This document shows positions 1-5,247 of a DNA stretch of 5,247 bases, piece by piece. Location of the stretch: positions 1-5,247 of the forward strand of contig JAUWSP010000240.1 of assembly GCA_030610025.1 (NCBI GenBank). Reading direction: 5' to 3'. The notes under the pieces were generated by a model. That model had not been told where the DNA came from. It saw nothing but the letters and a program-made list of their open reading frames with translations, and did not search any database. This stretch comes from Acidobacteriota bacterium. GTDB taxonomy: Bacteria; Acidobacteriota; Thermoanaerobaculia; Multivoradales; JAHEKO01. Each line of letters opens with the position of its first letter. Positions within the stretch are counted from its first letter, which is position 1. The position numbers and the translations under genes were made by a program.

Positions 1-149
1 AAGATCTCGACACTCTGCCCCGACATCCGGAACCCGAAATCAAGCTGCTTCCGAACGTGCGGCGGCGTTCTAGAAATCGAGGAGATTGATCACGGTGCCG
101 ATGAGCTGGCAGCCGGGATGGCTCTCTCGCGCGGAGCGGTGAATCTGCC

Positions 150-1565
150 TCAATCGGCCATCGGCAATCCGCTGGGCACGGCCATGGGCGTGTCGCTGCG
201 AATGTCCATGCTGTTGGGATCGGTCAGGGCGTAGATGAAATCCATGAGCTGCTCGATTTCCTTTTGCGATAGCCGTCTTGGATCGAGCTCATTGGCCTCT
301 ACGATATCTGCGACGAGATCGGGATCGTTCAGCACCTCGAAGTCGATCTCGGCGAGGTCTTCTCGATAGGGCAGCACTGCCTGGTAGCGGTCGTAGCGCT
401 GCATCGAAGCCACCGTGTCGAGCTGGTGCATGACCATGTCGCGAAGATCGTTGAAGGCGCCGACGTGGCCCCAGGGGCCTGTCAGTGCGACGTTGCGGAG
501 CGTCGGAGTCCGGAACTTGAAACGGTCAGCTTCGTCACCGGTCGCCTGCTCGCGCCCGAAGTCCTCATGGCCGTTGACGCCGTCACCCTTGCCGGGTCCG
601 ATCTGGGGCATGCAGACAGCGTGAAAGTCCTGGTCGGTCTGGAACGGACCGCTGTGGCACTCGGCGCAGCCGGCCCTGCCGTAGAACAGATTCATCCCTC
701 TGCGTGCCTTGACGCTCATGGCTTGCCGATCGCCTCTCAAGAAGCGGTCGAAGGGACTGCGGTCCGCTCGCCAGGCTGAAGCCTCGAAGGCGCCGATGGC
801 ATTGGCCGCGTGCACGTACGTGATGTCACCCGCGATGTTGATATCCGGGAAAGCCTGAATGAAGAGGTCGACGTAGGTCTCGTTGGCTCTGAGGCGTATC
901 GCCAGGCGCTCCCACAGGAGCGGAAGATCACCGGCTGCAGCCGCCTGGGAGATCTCGTTCTCGTCACCCTGACCGGCCATTTCCTCATGCGAGGTGACCG
1001 GGAACATGGCCTGGGCGGCCAGCACGTTGTCGAGGCCAACGGGGAAGTCATCGCCGGCAGGATTCCGGAATCCAGACGGCTGGGAGGGATCCACCTCCAG
1101 GCGCCCGTCATAGAACATGCGGTAGAACTCCCGGGCACCGAGATTGAAGACCGGAGGAGCATTACGAGGCACTCGCGCGTGAATCGCGTCCTCTCCTGAG
1201 CCCGTGTCGCGGCTCATGCCGAGACCTCGCCCGCCTTCACCGACAGGAAGTGAAAGGCCGTCCCCCGTGTCGGTGAGGGAGTGATGGCAGGTGGCGCAGG
1301 ATGTGTTCCGGTTTCCGCTGAGGAGCTTGTCGAAAAAGAGCAGACGGCCAAGCTCGACCTTCAAGGGGTCCGGCCGGCCATTGTCGTAGTAGTCCCGATC
1401 GGTTACAGGTTTCGGTAGCCTGGGCCCCCAGGCGGCGCCCTCCGAATGGTCACCGGCTTGTTGTGGAGGGTTGTTGTTGCGCTGGGCCCAGCCCGGCGTG
1501 GATCCAGCGGTGGCGAGCAAGCAGAGAACGATCGCGACAGAGAATAGGGGTCGTGGGTTGAGCAT
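150..1565 (-). CDS. Exported di-haem cytochrome c peroxidase / MauG-family protein
   Basis: A 471-aa periplasmic di-haem protein. Residues 1-27 form a signal peptide (hydrophobic core about 8-20, likely cleavage after Ala27 in GWA-Q). Two CXXCH c-type haem sites are visible: CATCH at 90-94 and CAECH at 300-304, the two-domain layout of bacterial cytochrome c peroxidases and MauG relatives. Supporting family motifs are the segment near 80-84 before haem 1, MPQIGPGKGD at 319-328, FRTPTLRNVALTGPWGH at 351-367 and the C-terminal VPSGLP. By family knowledge it reduces hydrogen peroxide with electrons from a small cytochrome or other donor, or oxidises a specific substrate as MauG does; the sequence does not decide between these. 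The residue that would ligate the second haem lies around 377-381 (MVMHQ) and matches neither the usual Met nor the usual Tyr pattern clearly. The ATG start is fixed by a strong Shine-Dalgarno sequence. It stands alone, 151 bases from the gene upstream. Family sure, substrate unknown. Confidence 0.95.
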   Translation of the reverse strand: MLNPRPLFSVAIVLCLLATAGSTPGWAQRNNNPPQQAGDHSEGAAWGPRLPKPVTDRDYYDNGRPDPLKVELGRLLFFDKLLSGNRNTSCATCHHSLTDTGDGLSLPVGEGGRGLGMSRDTGSGEDAIHARVPRNAPPVFNLGAREFYRMFYDGRLEVDPSQPSGFRNPAGDDFPVGLDNVLAAQAMFPVTSHEEMAGQGDENEISQAAAAGDLPLLWERLAIRLRANETYVDLFIQAFPDINIAGDITYVHAANAIGAFEASAWRADRSPFDRFLRGDRQAMSVKARRGMNLFYGRAGCAECHSGPFQTDQDFHAVCMPQIGPGKGDGVNGHEDFGREQATGDEADRFKFRTPTLRNVALTGPWGHVGAFNDLRDMVMHQLDTVASMQRYDRYQAVLPYREDLAEIDFEVLNDPDLVADIVEANELDPRRLSQKEIEQLMDFIYALTDPNSMDIRSDTPMAVPSGLPMAD

Positions 1566-1570
1566 AAATT

Positions 1571-1578
1571 TCCTCCCC
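1571..1578 (-). promoter_or_regulatory. Strong Shine-Dalgarno sequence of the peroxidase gene
   Basis: Minus-strand GGGGAGGA lies just ahead of the ATG at 1565, with GGAGG about six bases from the start codon. It is the only clear Shine-Dalgarno sequence in the window; the other genes have weak or no such sites. It fixes the peroxidase start and suggests that this gene is translated independently of the cluster upstream. Confidence 0.8.
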
Positions 1579-1582
1579 GGAA

Positions 1583-1600
1583 ACTCGAGTTACAGGTAAC
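1583..1600. promoter_or_regulatory. Two adjoining palindromes in the peroxidase leader, possible operator
   Basis: ACTCGAGT (1583-1590) is a perfect 8-base palindrome. It shares two bases with GTTACAGGTAAC (1589-1600), an inverted repeat with 5-base arms and a 2-base centre. Both lie directly upstream of the Shine-Dalgarno sequence of the peroxidase gene, where a repressor or activator could bind. The symmetry is visible in the sequence; the regulatory role is inference. No convincing -35/-10 pair was found: TTGTCA on the minus strand near 1655-1660 resembles a -35 box, but no good -10 box follows at the right distance. Confidence 0.3.
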
Positions 1601-1660
1601 CGGCGCAGCTACGACGATTCAGTACCACTGGTTAGCGTTTCAGAGGAACAGCTGAGTGAC

Positions 1661-1683
1661 AACACCCATTGGGGTGGTTTTCC
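1661..1683 (-). terminator. Weak hairpin downstream of the exported-protein gene, possible terminator
   Basis: CACCC (1663-1667) pairs with GGGTG (1672-1676) around a 4-base loop. The stem is short. On the plus strand the hairpin is followed by GTTTT, but on the minus strand, where the genes run, only TTGT follows. It lies about 40 bases past the stop codon of the 211-aa protein gene, where the putative operon would end. It may be a weak terminator or a chance hairpin. Confidence 0.22.
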
Positions 1684-1716
1684 TAGAGATACATGCGCAT
1701 AGGGCTCTGAGAGATC

Positions 1717-2352
1717 TCAATCCTTCAACAACTCCCGGAGCACGACCCGATAGGCAGGCCGATAGGCGTCGGCGTACTCGTTCGAGTGGTGAACGGCCGG
1801 ATACCCCTGCTGTTTCAGCTCGGCAAAGCGGCCCTCGAGCTCGGAGGGCGAGAAGGGCAGCGCGTCCTCGCGTGCCAGTTCCACCGCCTGCATACAGAAT
1901 CGATCGAGGGCGAGTGAGTCCCCCTTGAAACGTTCAGCGGTCAGCACGAAGGCATCCGAAAGGAGCTCCGGATCTCCGCCCGCACGGACGTAGGGGCGCA
2001 GATTGACCCGCACGAGCCGGCCGTCTGGGCTGAGAGGCTCGATCAGGGGTTCGTCGAGAAAGTCGGATCCGGAGCTCTGCAGTGTCTCGATCTCCCGGGT
2101 CATCCACTGACGCGCCGCCTCGCGGCTGGGAATTGCATGCCCGCTCCCCATGGCTGCCTGGTGAAGGAGCTTGTAGAGATCGTCCGGCTGCGTCTTCGGG
2201 TAGCTGGCGAGGTGGAGCTCGAGGATCTGCTTCAGGTTACTTTCTTGAGCAGCCATGGGAAGGGTGGTCGTCAAGGCCAGGCTCGCCAAGGTGAAGGCAC
2301 TCAGCCAACGCAGTGACACCGGGGCACGAGTCCGAGGGGTTGGTCGTTCCAC
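1717..2352 (-). CDS. Conserved exported protein of unknown function
   Basis: A 211-aa protein whose N-terminus is a signal peptide (positive Arg residues, hydrophobic stretch about 17-32, likely cleavage after Ala35 in PMAA-QES), so the mature part is expected in the periplasm. I know of no assigned function. Blocks that look constrained are MGSGHAI (68-74), EPLIEPLSPDGRLVRVNLRP (101-120) and YPAVHHS with AYRPAYRVV (184-204). From memory, similar blocks occur in uncharacterised proteins of several bacterial phyla, often without a signal peptide. The conserved His and Arg residues would fit an enzyme or phosphate-group binding, but this is a guess. The start used is GTG, six bases after the stop of the CoA-binding gene. 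There is no Shine-Dalgarno sequence, so translational coupling is likely. A second GTG at residue 12 would also leave a good signal peptide. Last gene of the putative operon. Confidence 0.85.
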   Translation of the reverse strand: MERPTPRTRAPVSLRWLSAFTLASLALTTTLPMAAQESNLKQILELHLASYPKTQPDDLYKLLHQAAMGSGHAIPSREAARQWMTREIETLQSSGSDFLDEPLIEPLSPDGRLVRVNLRPYVRAGGDPELLSDAFVLTAERFKGDSLALDRFCMQAVELAREDALPFSPSELEGRFAELKQQGYPAVHHSNEYADAYRPAYRVVLRELLKD

Positions 2353-2358
2353 GGGATA

Positions 2359-2736
2359 TCAGGGGAATTCGGCTGGAGACTTTCCTATGTCCACGATGGA
2401 GCAGCCATCTCGCACTTCGATGCCGAATCGGGTCGCTTCTTCGAGAACCTGTGGGTCCGCCGAGCCCGGATTGAACCAGACCTCGACGCCTCTCATCTCG
2501 GTCATCTCGGCAAGGAGCGCCCTTGTTCGTGCTGGTGGCAGATAGAGACTGACTCTGTCCAGGGGGACTTGGATATCCTGCAGCGTCCGGAAGACAGCGC
2601 AGCCCTCGATCTCATCTTCATGAAGATTGACGGGGAACACTTCCCAGCCGGCACTCTGATAGGCGCGGACGCACTTGTTGCCGAATTTCTGGCGGTTCCT
2701 GGAAGCCCCGACGACGGCGATCGTGCCGGCGCTCAA
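2359..2736 (-). CDS. CoA-binding domain protein (YccU-like, Rossmann fold)
   Basis: A 125-aa single-domain protein of the CoA_binding_2 / YccU type. The N-terminal strand and glycine loop IAVVGAS (6-12) open a Rossmann-like fold. FPVN (34-37), VSLYLPP (62-68), VWFNPGS (86-92) and the C-terminal GCSIVDIG (111-118) match the successive core strands of the family. Such proteins bind CoA or a related nucleotide, as in the N-terminal domain of succinyl-CoA synthetase alpha; their cellular role is not established. The start chosen is TTG at 2736, whose last two bases are the first two of the selB TGA stop (TTGA overlap). AAAAGG lies close upstream as a weak ribosome-binding site. A GTG at 2823 would give 154 aa, but its extra 29 residues look unrelated to the family and would overlap selB by about 90 bases. 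Its overlap with selB suggests co-translation. Confidence 0.88.
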   Translation of the reverse strand: MSAGTIAVVGASRNRQKFGNKCVRAYQSAGWEVFPVNLHEDEIEGCAVFRTLQDIQVPLDRVSLYLPPARTRALLAEMTEMRGVEVWFNPGSADPQVLEEATRFGIEVRDGCSIVDIGKSPAEFP

Positions 2737-4706
2737 GGGCCTTTTCTCACGATCTGGCGAACGTCGCCAACCCGCCGCGTTACACCCTTGGAGTCGAGAT
2801 ACTCCAGGAGCGGGATGGCCCACTTTCGGGTCAGGTCGAACCGTTTTTTGAAGTCCCCGACGCTGATCGAGTCGAGGTCGCTGGACCGTAGCTCCTCGGC
2901 GACCCTGGCCACCGCCTGAGACGAGATGAAGAGACCGCCCGGTAGCCGCGCCAGCTTCTTGTTCTGCACCAGATAGTGGATCACGCCGTCCAGGATTTGC
3001 GGTTTGGCACCCAGCTCCTCGCGAATTTCGCTCGGTGGAGGTGGCCGCAAACCGGCCGCATCGAAGCGCTGCAGAATCGACCTGCTGAGCTCGGATTCGT
3101 CGTTCGTCAGCTCGGCGCTGCGCCCGGGCAGGTTGATTAGATCTCCATTCACCACCAGGACTTTCTGCGCCTCGAGCCAGCCGAGATAGACGTCGTCGAG
3201 CTCGGAGCCACGACCGGGGAGAATGCGAGAGATGGCCTCGGCCTTCGGGATGCCCCGCGCCAGACGCTCTCGTCGAAAATAGGACTTGAGGACCTTGCCG
3301 GCCCGATCGACGACCTTCTTGTAGGCGCTCGGAGCCAGCCAGCGAGCGCTGTGGCCCGGCCCCGGTTCCACCCGAAGTGCCTGCTGATCGGAGACCAGGG
3401 CGGCGAGGTCCGGCTCGATGGAATTCGGCTCCGTGCCCAAACGGCGAGCCAGCGACTCGGTGTCGATGCCCGCCTCTCCCGCCTCCTCGACCCAGAGTGC
3501 CAGTGCGTCCCTGGTCTCACCCTCCAGTGCCTGTAATGCGCTGCCGAGTTGAGCTCCTCGACGGCGGTGCCAAAGAGGATCGAGGATCTGGCCTCCGCCG
3601 AGCGTCGACTGAGGCGAGGGCCGGCGTACGATGAAGTGGTCACCCCGAATGGCCGTTACCGGTCGCTGGAGACGGATCTCCACCAGGCCGCTACTGCCAG
3701 GTTCGAGAGGGCCGCTCAGCGGGCGCAGTCGGCCGAGCACCTCGCTCGAGTAGAGGTGGAAGCGAATCGGGATGGAGCCGCGAAGGGTCTTCGGCGCATC
3801 GGGCAGGAGCGTCATCCGAGCCGCCAGGCTGGTAGTCGTCCCAAACTTGCCTGGAGTCACGAGCTGCTCGCCTCGCTCCAGGGTCTCGTGCTTGGTTCCG
3901 GACAGCTGCAGAGCCGTGCGCTCTCCGGCCACCGCCTCTTCTCGTGTCGAGCCGTGCACCTGGATGCTGCGGACCCGAGCCTTTCTGCCCGAGGGCAGCA
4001 GATCCAGGTTGTCCCCGACCTTTGTCCTACCGCTCACCAGGGTTCCGGTGATGACCAGGCCGAGTCCTTTGAGCAGGAAGGCCCGGTCCACCGGCAGCCG
4101 GCAGGGCTGCGTCAGGTCGACTGCGGCTTCGTGGAGCCCCGCCAGCTCGAGGAGGCTGGATCGTAGCTCGGGTAGCCCCTCTCCCGTCACGCTCGAGACG
4201 GACAGGATCTGGGCGCCCGAAAAGGGGGTGTCGGCCAGTAGCTCCTCGACCTCCATGCGGGCCAGCTCGACAATGTCTTGCGTGACCAGGTCGGACTTGG
4301 TCAGGGCGACCAGGCAACCGGGAATGTCCAGCAACGAGCAGATGGCGACGTGCTCACGGGTTTGCGGCTTGACCCCTTCGTCGGCGGCCACGACGAGGAG
4401 CAGGACCCGGATGCCCCCCAGGCCGGCCAGGGCGTTGTGGACGAAGCGCTCATGGCCGGGAACGTCGATGAAGCCGACCTGGAGATCCTCCTCCCGGAGG
4501 TGGGCGAAACCGAGATCGATGGTGATGCCCCGCTCTTTCTCTTCGATCCACCGATCGCAGTCGATGCCGGTCAGGGCCTCGACCAGGCGGGTCTTGCCGT
4601 GGTCGATGTGCCCAGCGGTGCCGACGATTACCCGCCGCAGCGCATCGGTGGAATCAGTCTTGTTCGGCAAGGATCTGGCGCGCCAGGCGATTGATGGTGG
4701 AGCCAT
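2733..4706 (-). CDS. selB: Selenocysteine-specific translation elongation factor SelB
   Basis: SelB carries selenocysteinyl-tRNA to ribosomes at UGA codons that are followed by a SECIS hairpin. Counting from ATG 4706 (657 aa), the GTPase domain has GHIDHGKT (32-39), RGITID (59-64), DVPGHE (81-86), TKSD (136-139) and SSVTGEG (171-177). The GTP-binding domain is followed by EF-Tu-like domains II and III to about residue 385. The rest is the winged-helix region that binds SECIS RNA, ending in the typical AIPLLEYLDSKGVTRRVGD (636-654). The MRNALAG-like segment of the family appears as FVHNALAGLGGI (88-99), which together with the C-terminus separates SelB from EF-Tu and IF2. The start is uncertain. 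Family proteins begin almost at the IVGTAGH segment, so ATG 4706 adds about 24 residues and overlaps yqeY by 53 bases. TTG 4670 gives 645 aa and overlaps by 17. None of the candidates has a good Shine-Dalgarno sequence. The TGA stop overlaps the next gene. Confidence 0.96.
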   Translation of the reverse strand: MAPPSIAWRARSLPNKTDSTDALRRVIVGTAGHIDHGKTRLVEALTGIDCDRWIEEKERGITIDLGFAHLREEDLQVGFIDVPGHERFVHNALAGLGGIRVLLLVVAADEGVKPQTREHVAICSLLDIPGCLVALTKSDLVTQDIVELARMEVEELLADTPFSGAQILSVSSVTGEGLPELRSSLLELAGLHEAAVDLTQPCRLPVDRAFLLKGLGLVITGTLVSGRTKVGDNLDLLPSGRKARVRSIQVHGSTREEAVAGERTALQLSGTKHETLERGEQLVTPGKFGTTTSLAARMTLLPDAPKTLRGSIPIRFHLYSSEVLGRLRPLSGPLEPGSSGLVEIRLQRPVTAIRGDHFIVRRPSPQSTLGGGQILDPLWHRRRGAQLGSALQALEGETRDALALWVEEAGEAGIDTESLARRLGTEPNSIEPDLAALVSDQQALRVEPGPGHSARWLAPSAYKKVVDRAGKVLKSYFRRERLARGIPKAEAISRILPGRGSELDDVYLGWLEAQKVLVVNGDLINLPGRSAELTNDESELSRSILQRFDAAGLRPPPPSEIREELGAKPQILDGVIHYLVQNKKLARLPGGLFISSQAVARVAEELRSSDLDSISVGDFKKRFDLTRKWAIPLLEYLDSKGVTRRVGDVRQIVRKGP

Positions 4707-5109
4707 CCGCGCGGCCGCTGTACTGCGCCATGATGGCCTGCATGATCGGTCCGATGGCCTGCGGCCCGCTCAGACCCTCGGCTTCCACGAACGAGCGGAT
4801 GGCCTGTGTCAGCTCTTCTTCGTCGACCGCCGGAGGCAGGTAGGCTTCGAGGATCGCGGCTTCCCGATCCTCTTTGTCGGCCAGGTCGTCTCGTGCGCCC
4901 GAGCGATATTGCTCGCTCGACTCTCGCCGTTGCTTGATGGCTTTGCGCACGAGGCTCAGGAAAGCCGCCTCTTCGACTTCTTCGCCGGTTCGAATGCGTT
5001 CATTGTTGATCGAACTGAGAAGCAATCGAAGGGTGGCGAGGCGATCCTGATCACGGGCTTTCAGGGCCTCCTTCAGCTGCTCTTCGATCTGTTGCTGCGG
5101 TGTCGTCAT
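4654..5109 (-). CDS. GatB/YqeY domain-containing protein
   Basis: A 151-aa, soluble, charged, mainly helical protein matching the standalone GatB/YqeY family in length and layout. It starts MTTPQQQIEEQLKEALKARD, continues with LATLRLLLSSINN (25-37), has LEAYLPP (87-93) in mid-protein and ends in the small QAIGPIMQAIMAQYSGRADG region (117-136). The family is related to the tail domain of GatB, a subunit of the glutamyl/aspartyl-tRNA amidotransferase, which contacts tRNA; the standalone protein is thought to act on or near tRNA, but its reaction is not known. The start is ATG 5109 because the family begins there. A longer TTG-started frame to 5199 adds 30 residues of low-complexity Ala/Gly/Ser sequence and is rejected. 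The ribosome-binding site is weak. The end overlaps the start of selB, so the two are probably co-translated, placing a possible tRNA-related protein next to a tRNA-delivery factor. Confidence 0.93.
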   Translation of the reverse strand: MTTPQQQIEEQLKEALKARDQDRLATLRLLLSSINNERIRTGEEVEEAAFLSLVRKAIKQRRESSEQYRSGARDDLADKEDREAAILEAYLPPAVDEEELTQAIRSFVEAEGLSGPQAIGPIMQAIMAQYSGRADGSTINRLARQILAEQD

Positions 5110-5116
5110 AGCCGCA

Positions 5117-5247
5117 TTACACGGCGCCGTGGAGCCGCCGGCAGCGTTGCCGCTCCTCTCCGATGAGACCCCAGCGCTCGCCGTCACGGCGCCTGGCAAT
5201 CAGCCCCACGGTGACAGCAAGCCAGCTGAACCGGTGCCTCGGAGAGG
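5117..5247 (-). CDS. Possible C-terminal end of an upstream gene (partial)
   Basis: A minus-strand frame is open from the window edge for 42 codons to a TAA at 5119-5117, which lies seven bases before the yqeY ATG, a spacing typical of operons. The visible residues begin SPRHRFSWLAVTVGLIARRR, a hydrophobic stretch followed by an Arg-rich, charged tail, as at the end of a membrane or membrane-associated protein. I recognise no family, and 42 open codons in GC-rich DNA can arise by chance. If real, the yqeY-selB cluster has at least one more upstream member. Confidence 0.35.
   Translation of the reverse strand, partial: SPRHRFSWLAVTVGLIARRRDGERWGLIGEERQRCRRLHGAV
5120..5131. repeat. Perfect 12-base palindrome upstream of yqeY
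   Basis: CACGGCGCCGTG reads the same on both strands and ends ten bases before the yqeY ATG, overlapping the last codons of the possible upstream gene. It could be a protein-binding site, or a short RNA hairpin (4-base stem, GCGC loop) limiting access to the poor yqeY ribosome-binding site. A chance GC-rich palindrome is also plausible. Confidence 0.3.

Noticed and set aside
1..149. Possible genes or a terminator in the left edge: a plus-strand frame ending at 87-89, a minus-strand ATG at 26, and a GAACG/CGTTC hairpin at 53-70
   Set aside because: The frames are under 30 codons, have no recognisable motif and lack a good ribosome-binding site. The hairpin has a 5-base stem, an 8-base loop and no T-run after it, so it is not supported as a terminator for the peroxidase gene.
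76..152. A minus-strand frame past the peroxidase stop that reads HPGCQLIGTVINLLDF before a TAG, raising the idea of a frameshifted peroxidase C-terminus
   Set aside because: The annotated peroxidase end (DTPMAVPSGLPMAD) matches the usual family ending, so no frameshift is needed and the other frame is probably chance.
150..152. The peroxidase TGA as a possible selenocysteine codon
   Set aside because: Read-through gives only about 20 codons of unstructured sequence, and the protein already ends as family members do.
426..1199. Plus-strand open frames opposite the peroxidase gene (426-779, 810-1199)
   Set aside because: They lie inside a confident minus-strand gene with two haem motifs and show no recognisable features of their own.
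2737..2823. Longer GTG-started form of the CoA-binding protein
   Set aside because: The 29 added residues overlap the selB C-terminus and look like out-of-frame translation; the family begins right after the TTG at 2736.
3772..5166. Plus-strand open frame of 464 codons opposite selB and yqeY
   Set aside because: It is fully antisense to two well-recognised genes. Its product is rich in Ser, Arg and Pro without domain motifs, as expected for the reverse strand of GC-rich coding DNA.
5110..5199. Longer TTG-started form of the YqeY-family protein
   Set aside because: The 30 added residues are Ala/Gly/Ser-rich without family similarity, and ATG 5109 gives the usual family length.

Overview
This is a 5.2 kb GC-rich window in which every supported gene lies on the minus strand, so the genes are described here from the right edge to the left. 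The composition, the frequent non-ATG starts (GTG, TTG), the Sec-type signal peptides and a periplasmic di-haem cytochrome point to a Gram-negative bacterium. The protein style would fit a deep lineage such as Acidobacteriota, but that placement is an impression, not something the sequence proves.

Right part (about 5247 to 1717) is a tightly packed, probably co-transcribed block. A possible C-terminal fragment of an unrecognised protein runs in from the window edge. It is followed by a GatB/YqeY-domain protein of 151 aa and then SelB, the selenocysteine-specific elongation factor, with all GTPase motifs and a long C-terminal winged-helix region. Next come a 125-aa CoA-binding-domain protein and a 211-aa exported protein of a conserved but uncharacterised type. 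The junctions are overlaps (yqeY/selB, selB/CoA-binding) or a 6-base gap (CoA-binding/exported protein). The selB/CoA-binding junction is a TTGA overlap, which argues for a TTG start and against the longer GTG-started reading frame.

Left part (1716 to 1) begins with a 151-base intergenic gap that has a weak hairpin and two adjoining palindromes. After it comes a separate gene for an exported di-haem cytochrome c peroxidase/MauG-family protein of 471 aa, with two CXXCH haem sites and a strong Shine-Dalgarno sequence. The last 149 bases hold nothing I can support as a gene.

Functionally, SelB shows that the organism decodes some UGA codons as selenocysteine. SelA, SelD, tRNA-Sec and a recognisable selenoprotein are not in this window. 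All five complete genes end in TGA, so each stop was considered as a possible recoded codon; none has convincing support. I see no mobile element, CRISPR array, RNA gene or obviously new system. The most open questions are the unknown exported protein, its link to selB, and the variant haem-ligand region of the peroxidase.
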